Assembly (NCBI RefSeq): GCF_001180305.1
Contig: NZ_CVSX01000041.1
Coordinates: 124,001-188,000 of the forward strand
Origin: Prochlorococcus marinus
GTDB taxonomy: Bacteria > Cyanobacteriota > Cyanobacteriia > PCC-6307 > Cyanobiaceae
Direction of reading: 5' to 3'
DNA: 64,000 bases
Shown here one piece after another: positions 19,482-29,700 of the stretch. The notes under the pieces were generated by a model. It worked only from the letters and a program-made list of their open reading frames with translations, was not told the DNA's origin and did not search any database. How positions within the stretch are numbered: the first letter of the stretch is position 1; every line of letters begins with the position of its first letter. Position numbers and translations under genes: made by a program.

Positions 19482-20653
19482 TGGAAAATAATTTTATCTA
19501 TTTAGATAATGCATCTACAACTCCATTATCTAAGAATGTTTTAAAAATAATAAATTCAACTTATAGAAATTATTGGCATAACCCTTCATCTACATATGAG
19601 CTTGGGATAAGATGCTCTACATATCTTGAAAAAATTAGATCTAAAATTGCTTATATATTTGAAGCAGATCCAGAGGATATAATTTTTACATCTGGTTCTT
19701 CGGAATCAACAAATATTGTATTTAATAATATTTATGAGAACTTTAAAAATGGTAGAGTTGTCATTTCAAATGTTGAACATCAAGCAACAATTATTTGTGC
19801 TAATAAACTAAGAAAACAAAATTGGGATATTTATGAATGGACGGTAAATAATGATGGAATTTTAAATATTTCTAATATCGATAAAATTTTAACCAATGAA
19901 ACTAAGCTTTTATCAATTATTTGGGGACAAAGTGAAATTGGTACTATACAACCTGTTCAATTTATAGGTTCCAAATGTGAAGAATTAAATATAATGTTTC
20001 ATTTAGATGGAACTCAAATACTGAGTAATGGAATATTCAGTTGGAAAGATCTTAAATGTGATTTTTTAAGTTTATCTGCTCATAAATTTGGAGGTCCAAA
20101 AGGTATCGGTATTCTTTTAACAAAAGAAAAATCTAGACAAATTTTAAAAAATAAAGACATATCACTTACTCAGGAATTTTCAATAAGACAAGGTACACAA
20201 TCTTTACCATTAATTGCTGGAATGTATCAATCACTAAAGAATATTAAAGGAAAAATAAAATTATATGATTACATAACTGAATTTCATTCTAATAATATTG
20301 ATAAACTTAAAAATTATTTTTTTCAAAAAATTAACGATAATAATAATATAAAGATTACTGGTAGCATTAACCATAGACTTCCGAATCATATTTCTTTTCT
20401 ACTATTAAATAAAAAATTTGAGCCTATAAGGGCCTATAAGATTGTTAATTTCATGTCAAAAAATAGAATAGCCATAAGTAGTGGAAGTGCTTGTTCAAGC
20501 TCATCTGGGAAACCTAGCTCAACCCTTAAAAATATTGGTTTAAAAGATGACGAACTATATTCAAATATTCGTGTTAGTTTAGGTACAACAAATAATAAGT
20601 CAGAAATAGATAAATTTTTAGAACTTATTCAAATATGTATTGACAAATTTTAA
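19481..20653 (+). CDS. Cysteine desulfurase (NifS/IscS family)
   Basis: A PLP enzyme that removes sulfur from cysteine for Fe-S cluster or thiocofactor synthesis. The PLP lysine is in SLSAHKFGGPKGIGILL. The sulfur-accepting cysteine is in ISSGSACSSSSGKPS, within the longer group I type loop. The N-terminal YLDNASTTPLS and HNPSS are family features. The 390 residues are full length. It overlaps dapF and the next gene by one base each, so it is translationally coupled. Whether it serves general cluster assembly or a specific acceptor cannot be told here. Confidence 0.9.
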   Translation: MENNFIYLDNASTTPLSKNVLKIINSTYRNYWHNPSSTYELGIRCSTYLEKIRSKIAYIFEADPEDIIFTSGSSESTNIVFNNIYENFKNGRVVISNVEHQATIICANKLRKQNWDIYEWTVNNDGILNISNIDKILTNETKLLSIIWGQSEIGTIQPVQFIGSKCEELNIMFHLDGTQILSNGIFSWKDLKCDFLSLSAHKFGGPKGIGILLTKEKSRQILKNKDISLTQEFSIRQGTQSLPLIAGMYQSLKNIKGKIKLYDYITEFHSNNIDKLKNYFFQKINDNNNIKITGSINHRLPNHISFLLLNKKFEPIRAYKIVNFMSKNRIAISSGSACSSSSGKPSSTLKNIGLKDDELYSNIRVSLGTTNNKSEIDKFLELIQICIDKF

Positions 20654-21279
20654 TGGAAACTAAATGCAGACTACCTAAAGATTTAAATGAATCTCTTAGA
20701 AATATGGAGGATGCAATTATTCCTAGTTTATTAGATTCAAATAAAAGATTTACTATAGAATTTAACTTTGAAGGATTGAAATTTAACAGAATTGGGATAA
20801 CTATCTATAAGATATTAGCTAAAAATAATAATGTATTCATAACATTTGCTGATCAAGGTGCTGTGGCTTTGGCTCAAAGAGACTATCCAGATATCAAAGA
20901 TAAAATCTTTACTTTTAAATCATTTAATGAATCAAATAATATAAATAATATTGATAGTGCAATGATATCGATACTACCTCAGCCATATGATTTCGATTCA
21001 TTTGAACCTATGTCTGATAATTATCAAGGAACCCATTATTCATTAAATCCAAAATTTGAAGATGCAAATATTGGTATAGGAAGTGTTATAAGAGAGAGAC
21101 GTAAAAACTTTGTAAAAACATGGCAAAATATTTATTTTCTTCAACCTTTAAATAAAGGTGCTCTTATGCATATTTATCCAAATAACTGGTTGCTTTTCAA
21201 AGAAGAAAACAAAAAATATTTTTTTAAAAAAGAATTTGAAATTAAACCAGACAATGAATCGATATTTGTAAATTTATAG
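20653..21279 (+). CDS. DUF1995 family protein
   Basis: A 208-residue soluble protein of the DUF1995 family, shared by cyanobacteria and plastids. The opening RLPKDLNESL, the FNFEGLKFNRIG segment and the central FADQGAVALAQRD are family features. A plant member is associated with photosystem II accumulation, but the molecular activity is unknown. It sits inside a tightly coupled operon, overlapping the cysteine desulfurase by one base and followed by the carboxypeptidase after one base. Confidence 0.8.
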   Translation: METKCRLPKDLNESLRNMEDAIIPSLLDSNKRFTIEFNFEGLKFNRIGITIYKILAKNNNVFITFADQGAVALAQRDYPDIKDKIFTFKSFNESNNINNIDSAMISILPQPYDFDSFEPMSDNYQGTHYSLNPKFEDANIGIGSVIRERRKNFVKTWQNIYFLQPLNKGALMHIYPNNWLLFKEENKKYFFKKEFEIKPDNESIFVNL

Positions 21280-21280
21280 A

Positions 21281-22510
21281 TTGAATGTGAAAAAAAAAAC
21301 TTATTCATTTTTCTCAGTTGTTATTTTATTAGTAACATCTACTTTCTTAATAAGATATTTACTAACAAATCAGAAAATAACTATTTTAAATAGTATTTAT
21401 TTTAATTTCCCTGGAATAATTAATAAAAGTAAAAAATGTCCTAGTTATGATGCTTTGTTAAATCAAACGCTAGATGATTCATTTAGTGTATCAATTATCG
21501 ATAATAATGGGACAATAATTAGTTCATATAATGAAGAAATACTAAGGTTGCCAGCATCAAATCAAAAATTATTCTCTTCAGCTTATGTTTTAAGTAAATA
21601 TAAATTAAATAACAATTTAAAAACTTCCTTATTAAAAAAAAATATAAATAATTATTATTTGCTGGGTCAAGGTGATCCAGATCTGAATTATGAACATATA
21701 ATTGAACTAATTTCAAATGTTAAAGAAAATAAAATTATTAACTTTAATATTGTAGAAATTGATTCAAAATTAAATTGGCCTAATGGTTGGACAAATACAG
21801 ATAAACTTTACGATTATGGTTCTCCAATCACATCTCTAGCATTAGAGAGTAATCAGAATAAATATGAAGATATTTATGCTTTAAAAAATTTTATTAAAAA
21901 CCATTTAAAAAATAAATTTCCTAATTCAAAAATAAATATAGATATTTTAGATTCAGAAAAAAATTTTTATTTAAAAAATATAGCTGAGATAAATAAAATA
22001 TATTCAACTCCAATTATTTCATTATTAACTCTAATTAATTCTGAAAGTCATAATTTTACAGCTGAATCTCTTTTTAAAAATGCCTCAAATACATGGAACG
22101 ATAATGACTATATAAAATTAAAAAAATGGTTAGAAAATAAAGGTCTTCCAGTAAAGAATACATACTTTGCAGATGCTAGTGGATTGTCTAGAAAAAATAA
22201 AATTACAACAAAGTTAATTGTATTATTTTTGGATAAAATGAGATATTCTTATGATTTTGAAGCTTATCAATCCACACTCGCAATTATGGGAGTAAGAGGT
22301 ACATTATCTAAAAGATTTGTAAATACTGAATTATCCGGTAAATTTTTTGGAAAAACTGGGACTCTTTCAAATGTCTTTGCATTATCTGGCTTTTTATATA
22401 AAAATGAAAAGCCAATAATTATAAGCATTATCCAAAATTCTAATAATATTAATAAAGAAAAAGCTTTTAAATTATTAAGTGATGTTTATTACTTGAAATC
22501 TTGTAAATAA
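21281..22510 (+). CDS. dacB: D-alanyl-D-alanine carboxypeptidase, PBP4 type (peptidase S13)
   Basis: A penicillin-binding protein that trims or cuts peptidoglycan peptide cross-links. The catalytic SxxK is Ser93-Asn-Gln-Lys96. The second motif lies in DASGLSRKN and the third is GKTGT. An N-terminal hydrophobic segment (about residues 10-28) anchors or exports it. At 409 residues it is shorter than E. coli PBP4, mainly in the insert regions. No ATG is in frame near the start: TTG at 21281 or GTG at 21287 must be used. It ends the dapF operon, consistent with a cell-wall role. Confidence 0.88.
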   Translation: MNVKKKTYSFFSVVILLVTSTFLIRYLLTNQKITILNSIYFNFPGIINKSKKCPSYDALLNQTLDDSFSVSIIDNNGTIISSYNEEILRLPASNQKLFSSAYVLSKYKLNNNLKTSLLKKNINNYYLLGQGDPDLNYEHIIELISNVKENKIINFNIVEIDSKLNWPNGWTNTDKLYDYGSPITSLALESNQNKYEDIYALKNFIKNHLKNKFPNSKINIDILDSEKNFYLKNIAEINKIYSTPIISLLTLINSESHNFTAESLFKNASNTWNDNDYIKLKKWLENKGLPVKNTYFADASGLSRKNKITTKLIVLFLDKMRYSYDFEAYQSTLAIMGVRGTLSKRFVNTELSGKFFGKTGTLSNVFALSGFLYKNEKPIIISIIQNSNNINKEKAFKLLSDVYYLKSCK

Positions 22511-22515
22511 AAATA

Positions 22516-22989
22516 TTATTTAAAATATTCTTTTAAATCCATTTCAACAAAAGGGGATACCATGTGGTTAATCTCACCCCCAAATTTTGCTACTTCTTTT
22601 ACTAAAGAACTACTAAGAAAACTATAATTTGTATTTGTCGATAAAAATATAGTTTCAATATCATTATTAAGAGATTTATTTGTATGAGCAATCTGAAGTT
22701 CATACTCAAAATCACTCATAGCTCTTAAGCCTCTTAGAATAAGATTAGCTTTTAAATCATTTGCACAATCAACAGTGAGTCCGGAATAAGAAATAACTTC
22801 AATATTAGGTAAATGAGAAAGAGAATTGTTTATTTGTAATATTCTTCTTTGAAGATCAAATGTTGGTGTTTTAGAGGTATTTTCTAAAACTGCAACTACT
22901 AGATTGCCAAAAATTTTATCAGCCCTTTCTATTAAATCAATATGGCCATTTGTTAAAGGATCAAAAGTACCAGGATAAAGAATTTTCAT
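22516..22989 (-). CDS. coaD: Phosphopantetheine adenylyltransferase
   Basis: Transfers AMP to 4'-phosphopantetheine, the penultimate step of coenzyme A synthesis. The nucleotidyltransferase TxGH motif is T14-N-G-H17 within [31 protein letters not shown] and the later SSSLVKEVA complete the signature. The length of 157 is standard. It is convergent with dacB (5-base gap) and divergent from the flavin reductase gene. Confidence 0.96.
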   Translation of the reverse strand: MKILYPGTFDPLTNGHIDLIERADKIFGNLVVAVLENTSKTPTFDLQRRILQINNSLSHLPNIEVISYSGLTVDCANDLKANLILRGLRAMSDFEYELQIAHTNKSLNNDIETIFLSTNTNYSFLSSSLVKEVAKFGGEINHMVSPFVEMDLKEYFK

Positions 22990-23048
22990 GAATTTATTAT
23001 GATCGAATAAGAAATTTAGTTAAAATAAGTTTATTAGATAAATCAATT

Positions 23049-23537
23049 ATGACATTAAATCTAGAAGCAAAAAAAATCTTATTAAGAAAAATACCTCACG
23101 GATTATTCATTTGTGGAGTTAGAGATGAAGATAAAAATGAAGTAAATGGATTTACTGCTAGTTGGGTTACTCAAGGTTCCTTTACTCCCCCATTAGTCGT
23201 AATGGCAGTTAGAGCAGAGGGTTCTAGTCATGAAATAATAAAGTCCTCGAATAAGTTCTCATTAAATGTGCTCAAAAGTGATCAAAAGGATCTAGCAGCT
23301 GTTTTTTTTAAACCCCAAAAAGCATTAGGAGGAAGATTTGAATCTGTTGAATTTAATTTAGGTGAACTTGGATTGCCTATTTTAGTTGATAGTGTTGGTG
23401 GCGTTGAATGTAGTGTGGTTGGAAGTGTTATTCATGGTGACCATACAGTTTTTGTAGGAGAAGTTCAATCTGCTTATTTGAATAATGATGTTGACTCACT
23501 AAATTTATCTTCAACGGGTTGGAATTATGGAGGTTAA
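23049..23537 (+). CDS. Flavin reductase domain protein
   Basis: A 162-residue FMN-binding split-barrel protein of the flavin reductase family. The GFTASWVTQGSFTPPLVVMAVR segment and the later HGDHTVFVGEV are typical flavin-contact regions. In cyanobacteria this domain is often fused to flavodiiron proteins. Here it stands alone, so it may supply reduced flavin to a partner or act as a small oxidoreductase. It is followed after 9 bases by uvrC. The substrate is not predictable from sequence. Confidence 0.83.
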   Translation: MTLNLEAKKILLRKIPHGLFICGVRDEDKNEVNGFTASWVTQGSFTPPLVVMAVRAEGSSHEIIKSSNKFSLNVLKSDQKDLAAVFFKPQKALGGRFESVEFNLGELGLPILVDSVGGVECSVVGSVIHGDHTVFVGEVQSAYLNNDVDSLNLSSTGWNYGG

Positions 23538-23546
23538 TCATCATAA

Positions 23547-25505
23547 ATGAGTAATTCCTTTATAGAAACAATTAATAACAAATATAATTTTAAAATTGAA
23601 TATAAATTAATTAATAATAAGAAATTATTAAAATCAAGATTATCCGAAATTCCAAACTCATCTGGTTGTTATCTTTTTAAAGATATAGATAATAATTTAC
23701 TTTATATTGGTAAATCTAAAAAACTACGTAGTAGAGTAAGTAGTTATTTCAATAATTTTTCAGATTTAACTCCAAGATTAAGTTTGATGGTTCGTCAAAT
23801 AACTGAAATAGAAATTATAGTCACAGATAGCGAATATGAGGCACTAAACTTAGAGTCCAATTTAATAAAAACAAACAAACCATACTTTAATATTCTTTTA
23901 AAGGATGATAAGAAATATCCATATCTTTGCATAACTTGGAGTGAAAAATATCCTCGAATATTTATTACAAGAAGAAGAAGAAATAGAAATAATTTAGATA
24001 GATATTATGGACCTTATGTAGATGTCGGATTATTAAGGAGAACATTATTTACCATAAAAAAGATATTTCCACTTAGACAAAGGCCAAGGCCTGTCTATAA
24101 AGATAGAACTTGTTTGAATTATTCAATAGGAAGATGTCCAGGTGTTTGCCAAGAAATAATATCATCTGAAGATTATAAAAAAATAATGAAACAAGTATCT
24201 ATGATATTTCAGGGAAGAAATGATGACCTAGAAATATTTTTACAAAAAAAAATGATGCAATTTTCAAATGATTTAGATTATGAGAATGCAGCAAAAATAA
24301 GGGATCAAATTTCAGGTTTAAAATTATTAACTGAATCACAAAAAATATCAATACCAGATTCCTCAATTAATAGAGATATCTTTGGAATAGTTTCAGAAAA
24401 AAATGTAGCTAGTATACAAATTTTTCAAATGAGATCTGGTAAGCTCATTGGGAGAATTGGTTATAGTCAAAAATTAAATAATGAAGATGAAAATCATATT
24501 TTACAAAGGGTATTAGAGGAGCATTATATGAATGTTGAAGGCGTAGAAATACCTTCAGAAATTCTTATACAATATAAACTTCCAAAACAAACAACCATAG
24601 AGGATTGGTTAACGGAGCTAAGAAAAAAGAAAGTAAAAATTATAATCCCAAAAAGAAATAATAAGCATGAGACTGTAGAGATGGTTTTAAAAAATGCGAA
24701 ATTAGAATTAGAGAGAATATTAAATGGGATACAAGATAATGAATCATCAATTGAGGATCTTGCACAAATACTTGAATTAAGCGAACAACCTAAAAGAATT
24801 GAGGGTTATGATATAAGCCATATTCAAGGTACAGACCCTGTAGCATCACAAGTCGTTTTTATTGATGGTATTCCTTCTAAACAGAATTATAGAAAATATA
24901 AAATTAAAGATCCAAACGTTTTTATAGGACATAGTGATGACTTTGCTTCGATATATGAAGTAATACATAGAAGGTTTAGAAAATGGTCAAGATTCAAAAA
25001 AAGCGGAGGGGATTTCTCAATATTAAATGATAAAACTAATAGCAAATTAGAAAATGAACTTCTATCAGATTGGCCTAATTTAATAATGATTGATGGAGGT
25101 AAAGGACAATTAAATGCAGCTATTAAAGCATTAAAAGAATTAAATCTTGAAGAAGAAGTTAATATATGCTCTTTGGCAAAAAAAAATGAAGAAATATTTA
25201 TGCCAGGCTTTAAAAAGTCTCTTGATACAGATGAAAATCAAAAAGGAGTTCTTCTACTAAGAAGGATAAGAGATGAAGCACATAGATTTGCATTATCTTT
25301 TCACAGAAATAAAAGATCTAAGAGAATGAATAGATCACAATTGTCCCAAATCAGAGGATTAGGGCCATCGCGAATAAGAGAATTGCTTGAGCATTTTAAA
25401 TCAATAGACGCTATAAGAATTGCTAGTAAAGAGGATCTAACAAAAGTTAAAGGACTTGGAAATAATTCAGTAAATGATATATATGATTATTTTCACGAGT
25501 TATAA
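23547..25505 (+). CDS. uvrC: Excinuclease ABC subunit C
   Basis: The dual-incision nuclease of nucleotide excision repair. The N-terminal GIY-YIG domain shows CYLFKDIDNNLLYIGKSKKL. The UVR helix that contacts UvrB lies near residues 230-255. The C-terminal RNase H-like nuclease contains GYDISHIQGTDPVASQVVF and MIDGGKGQLNAA. A double helix-hairpin-helix ends the protein (IRGLGPSRIRELLEHF and VKGLGNNSVNDIYDYF). At 652 residues it is complete. For a surface-ocean phototroph this is a core UV-damage function. Confidence 0.97.
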   Translation: MSNSFIETINNKYNFKIEYKLINNKKLLKSRLSEIPNSSGCYLFKDIDNNLLYIGKSKKLRSRVSSYFNNFSDLTPRLSLMVRQITEIEIIVTDSEYEALNLESNLIKTNKPYFNILLKDDKKYPYLCITWSEKYPRIFITRRRRNRNNLDRYYGPYVDVGLLRRTLFTIKKIFPLRQRPRPVYKDRTCLNYSIGRCPGVCQEIISSEDYKKIMKQVSMIFQGRNDDLEIFLQKKMMQFSNDLDYENAAKIRDQISGLKLLTESQKISIPDSSINRDIFGIVSEKNVASIQIFQMRSGKLIGRIGYSQKLNNEDENHILQRVLEEHYMNVEGVEIPSEILIQYKLPKQTTIEDWLTELRKKKVKIIIPKRNNKHETVEMVLKNAKLELERILNGIQDNESSIEDLAQILELSEQPKRIEGYDISHIQGTDPVASQVVFIDGIPSKQNYRKYKIKDPNVFIGHSDDFASIYEVIHRRFRKWSRFKKSGGDFSILNDKTNSKLENELLSDWPNLIMIDGGKGQLNAAIKALKELNLEEEVNICSLAKKNEEIFMPGFKKSLDTDENQKGVLLLRRIRDEAHRFALSFHRNKRSKRMNRSQLSQIRGLGPSRIRELLEHFKSIDAIRIASKEDLTKVKGLGNNSVNDIYDYFHEL

Positions 25506-25591
25506 ATATTAATTAATTTTTGAAAAATTGATTTCTTGATATTGATAAATATAACTATATTAAAATTATATTAATAAATTAATCTAGTAAT

Positions 25592-26158
25592 TTGACAGCT
25601 GAAGCATATCTCTGGTTTAAATCACTTCATATTATTGGTGTAATCGTTTGGTTTTCAGGACTATTTTATTTAGTAAGACTTTTTATCTATCATGAAGAAT
25701 CTAAAAATATGGATAATGAGTTAAAAGTTGCTTTTAATAAACAATACTCCTTGATGGAAAAAAGGTTAGCGAATATAATTACAACTCCTGGGATGATATT
25801 AGCTTTAAGTATGGCTATATGCATGGTTATTATGCAGCCAAGTTGGTTAAGTGAGAAGTGGTTGCAAATTAAAATTTCTTTTGTTTTGGGATTAGTAATT
25901 TATCATTCTTATTGTTACAAAATAATGTATTCATTACAAAATGGCACCTCAACCATTTCAGCAAAAAAACTAAGATTATTAAATGAATTACCTACTTTAT
26001 TATTATTTATAATTGTACTCTTAGTTATTTTTAAAAATAATTTTCCAACCAGTATTGCTACATGGAGTGTAGTTGGACTAGTTATTTTCATGTTGGCTTC
26101 AATACAATTATATGCAAAGATTAGAAAGAAAAATGAGAATTCATTAAGTAATGAATAG
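25592..26158 (+). CDS. hemJ: HemJ-type protoporphyrinogen IX oxidase
   Basis: The membrane haem b enzyme that oxidises protoporphyrinogen IX to protoporphyrin IX in cyanobacteria lacking HemY or HemG. It serves the shared haem and chlorophyll branch. The 188 residues carry the conserved SLHIIGVIVWFSGLFYLVRL, with His13 a likely haem ligand, and four to five hydrophobic helices. The start is TTG at 25592. It overlaps the next gene by 8 bases. It may act upstream of the acsF cyclase encoded later in this window. Confidence 0.9.
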   Translation: MTAEAYLWFKSLHIIGVIVWFSGLFYLVRLFIYHEESKNMDNELKVAFNKQYSLMEKRLANIITTPGMILALSMAICMVIMQPSWLSEKWLQIKISFVLGLVIYHSYCYKIMYSLQNGTSTISAKKLRLLNELPTLLLFIIVLLVIFKNNFPTSIATWSVVGLVIFMLASIQLYAKIRKKNENSLSNE

Positions 26159-26798
26159 GGACGAATTAATAAAATTAACTTCAAATATAAATAGATATAG
26201 TTGTCCTAAAAATATTAATTTTCACTGTCATACAAAATTCAGTGATGGGAGTTTAGAACCGCATGAACTTTTAGAACAAGCTTATAAAAATAACTTAAAA
26301 TTTTTATCAATAACCGATCATCATACGATTAAAGCTCATGAATATATAAAAAAAAATAATATACTCAAAAATTATCCCAAAGAATCTTTTACATTAATTT
26401 CGGGAATAGAAATTAATTGTTTGATTCTAGGATGTTTAGTACATGTAATTGGATTGGGAATAGATATAAAAAGTAGACACCTTAATCCCTACATCCTTGG
26501 AGAATCTCCAATAGGTAATGATTTAAATATTAAATCAGTTATTAAAGCAATAAATTTAGCTGGTGGTTTGTCATTTCTTGCACATCCAGCGAGATATAGG
26601 ATTCCCTTTTATAAATTAATTCCAGAAGCCAAAATACAAGGCATAGATGGCATAGAAGTATGGTACGATTATGATCTTAATGAAGTATGGAATCCTAGTT
26701 TATTTGTATGTTCAGAAATAGATAAATTAGCAGATAAATATTCAATGCTAAAAACATGCGGAACAGATAGTCATGGTCTTACACTATTAGGCAGATAA
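26151..26798 (+). CDS. PHP-domain metal-dependent phosphoesterase
   Basis: A 215-residue PHP-family protein. The metal motif NFHCHTKFSDGS opens the domain, with SITDHHTIKAHEY, ISGIEINC, LAHPARYR and TCGTDSHGL supplying the remaining ligands. Members hydrolyse phosphate esters such as 3',5'-nucleoside bisphosphate or act as exonucleases. The exact substrate is not evident. The start overlaps hemJ by 8 bases. It is convergent with cobN, with one base between. Confidence 0.86.
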   Translation: MNRDELIKLTSNINRYSCPKNINFHCHTKFSDGSLEPHELLEQAYKNNLKFLSITDHHTIKAHEYIKKNNILKNYPKESFTLISGIEINCLILGCLVHVIGLGIDIKSRHLNPYILGESPIGNDLNIKSVIKAINLAGGLSFLAHPARYRIPFYKLIPEAKIQGIDGIEVWYDYDLNEVWNPSLFVCSEIDKLADKYSMLKTCGTDSHGLTLLGR

Positions 26799-26799
26799 T

Positions 26800-29700
26800 T
26801 CAAAATTCGTTCTTTTCAATTATTGCATCAGTATTAATAATTATTTCCTTTAAATTTTCAATGATATCTGAAGAACAATTATTCCACATTTTTCTATTGA
26901 CAATCTCAAGTAATCTTTGTGCAATATCTCTCAAAGCCCATGGATTATTCTCTTGAAAGAAATTCTTAAGATCCTTATCACATAACCATGATTTATAAAC
27001 TTCCTCATAACACCAATCTGATACTACTTCAGTAGAAGCATCAAAAGCATATAAGTAATCTAGTGTTGCTGAAAATTCAAAAGCACCTTTATATCCATTA
27101 TCCTTCATTCCATTTATCCATTTAGGGTTAAGAATTCTTGAAATAACAACATTATTAATTTCATCTTCTAATTTTGAAATTTTAGATAATCCAAATTTAG
27201 ATAAATCACCATGATACATTTCAGGTAATTTACCGGTTAATTTTTTTACTGCTGATGATAAACCACCCTGAAATTGATAATAGTCATCAGAATCTAAAAT
27301 ATCATGTTCCTTATTGTCTTGGTTATGAACAACTAACTGCACATTTTTTAAGGCATTTTCTAATGATTTTTTATCCTCTATTGGTTCAAGATTCTCACTA
27401 TAAATCCACTTACTCCAATTAAGATATGATTCTCCAAAATCATCTATATTTTCCCAATTAGAATTTGAAATTAGTTCTTGTAGACCAGCTCCATATGAAC
27501 CTGGTGCTGACCCAAATATACGATTAATTGTATTACCATCCTTTAATGCTCCAGCAAGAGGGTTAAATTTAGCACTCTCATTAAGATTAGATATTAGATT
27601 TATTGCTTTAGATGTTAATTTGACTAACTGAGGAAATGCATCTCTAAACATTCCCGAAATCCTTAATGTAACATCTACTCTTGGCCTATCAAGAACAGAT
27701 AAAGGGATAATTTCTAATTCAACTACTCTTCTAGAAGATCCATCCCAAATAGGTTTTACGCCTAATAAATATAATATTTGACATATGTCTTCTGCACCAT
27801 TTCGCATGGTGGATGTTGCCCATACAGAAATTGCTATATTTTTTAAATCTTCTCCATTTTCTTGTTTGTATAAATCAATGATTTGAGTAGCAGATTTACA
27901 ACCAACACTCCATGCTGATTCAGTTGGCAGTCCCCTAGAATCAACTGAAAAGAAATTTTTACCAGTGGGTAAAGCTTCAGTTTTACCTCTCGTAGGTGCT
28001 CCAGATGGACCACTTTTTACATATTTGCCATTTAATGAATTAATAAATGATAATTTTTCATTAAATGAAGAATTAATAATTGGATTTAGTATTTCATTTT
28101 TTAATAATAAAAAATAATTATTATGTTTTTTATCATTAAAGAGATAGTCTATTACTTTCTGATTTTTATATTTGTCTAAATATTTTATATTGGTTTTCTT
28201 TTTGTAAAAAAACAAATAAATAATATATTTTGCTTGTTGTTCCAAAAACTCAATAGCCATTCTAAAACTTAAAATTTTTTTGTTTGCAAACCTCAATAAT
28301 ATTTTTTTATCTTTTTCAGTTAACTTTTGATCATAGTTATTTGTCCAAGGATTTAAATCTAGTTTTAAATTTTTTGCTATATATTGAACAACACCAATCC
28401 GGCTAGAATTTGGTACTCTTGCAATACACAAGAATAAATTTATTTCATTAATATCATTCTGCCTATTGCCAAATACATGTAAGCCTGTTCTAATTTGCGA
28501 TTCTTTTATTTTGCAAAGAAAGGAATCAATTTCTTCTATTTGATTTTTATTCTTTAAAGTAATTTCACTAAAATCTTTTTTAATTAATTCAAAAATGGAT
28601 TTTTCTATTATCTCAATACGATTAGAATTTAATAATTTTGCTTCAAAATATTCGTCTAAATAACTTTCTAATAATGAATATTTTCCATATAATTCTGACC
28701 TATCCAAAGGAGGGGTTAAATGATCAATAATTGTGGCAGCAGTTCTTCTTTTAGCTTGGGATCCTTCTCCGGGATCATTTACTATAAAGGGATATATATT
28801 AGGTATTGCTGGACAAATAATATTTGGAAAACATTTATTGCTAAGACCTATAGATTTGCCAGGTAACCATTCCACAGTCCCATGTTTACCAATATGGCAT
28901 ATAGCATTTGCATTAAAAACTTTTTCAATCCAAAAATATTGTGCTAGATATCTATGGGGAGGTGGAAGATCGGGAGAATGAATATCTCTATCAGTGTTGG
29001 CGTCATAACCACGTTGAGGTTGAATTAATAATGTTATTTTTCCAAATCTAAGACCATTTATTGAGAAGCCTTCATTATCTAGATCGATGGCATCAGATGG
29101 TTTACCCCAACGATTTAAAATAATATTTTTTGGATCAATTTCTAAATTGTTCCAATATTTTAAATATTCACTAAGTGAGAAGAAATCTAATGGTTCATTA
29201 TTTTGAGATTCAATATCATTAGTTCTAGTTTTTATAAGCATTGACATTAATTCCGAAGAATCTTGAGGATAATTACAAGATCCCAGGTCATAACCTTCTT
29301 CTTTTAACCAATTAAGAATATTTATTATTGAAGATGGTGTATTTAGACCAACGCCATTACCGATTCTTCCATTCCTTACTGGATAATTACTTATTACTAA
29401 ACAAATTCTTTTATCAAAATTATTAAGATTCTGAAGTTTTACATAATTTTTTGCAAATTTTGAAATCCATTCAATCCCTACTTGATAAGCTTTGTAAGAA
29501 GTTATTTCACTATAAAGTGTATTTTTTTTTGATATTATTTCTTTAAAAGCAGAAGGAGAGGTAGTAATTCTTCCATCAAATTCGGGAATAATTATTTGCA
29601 TTAATAAATCAGATGAATTCATTCCAATTGATGAATTTAACCAATTTTTTTTTGATATATTAGAAGAAAGAAGCTGTAAAATTGGGATTTTAAGAGAAGT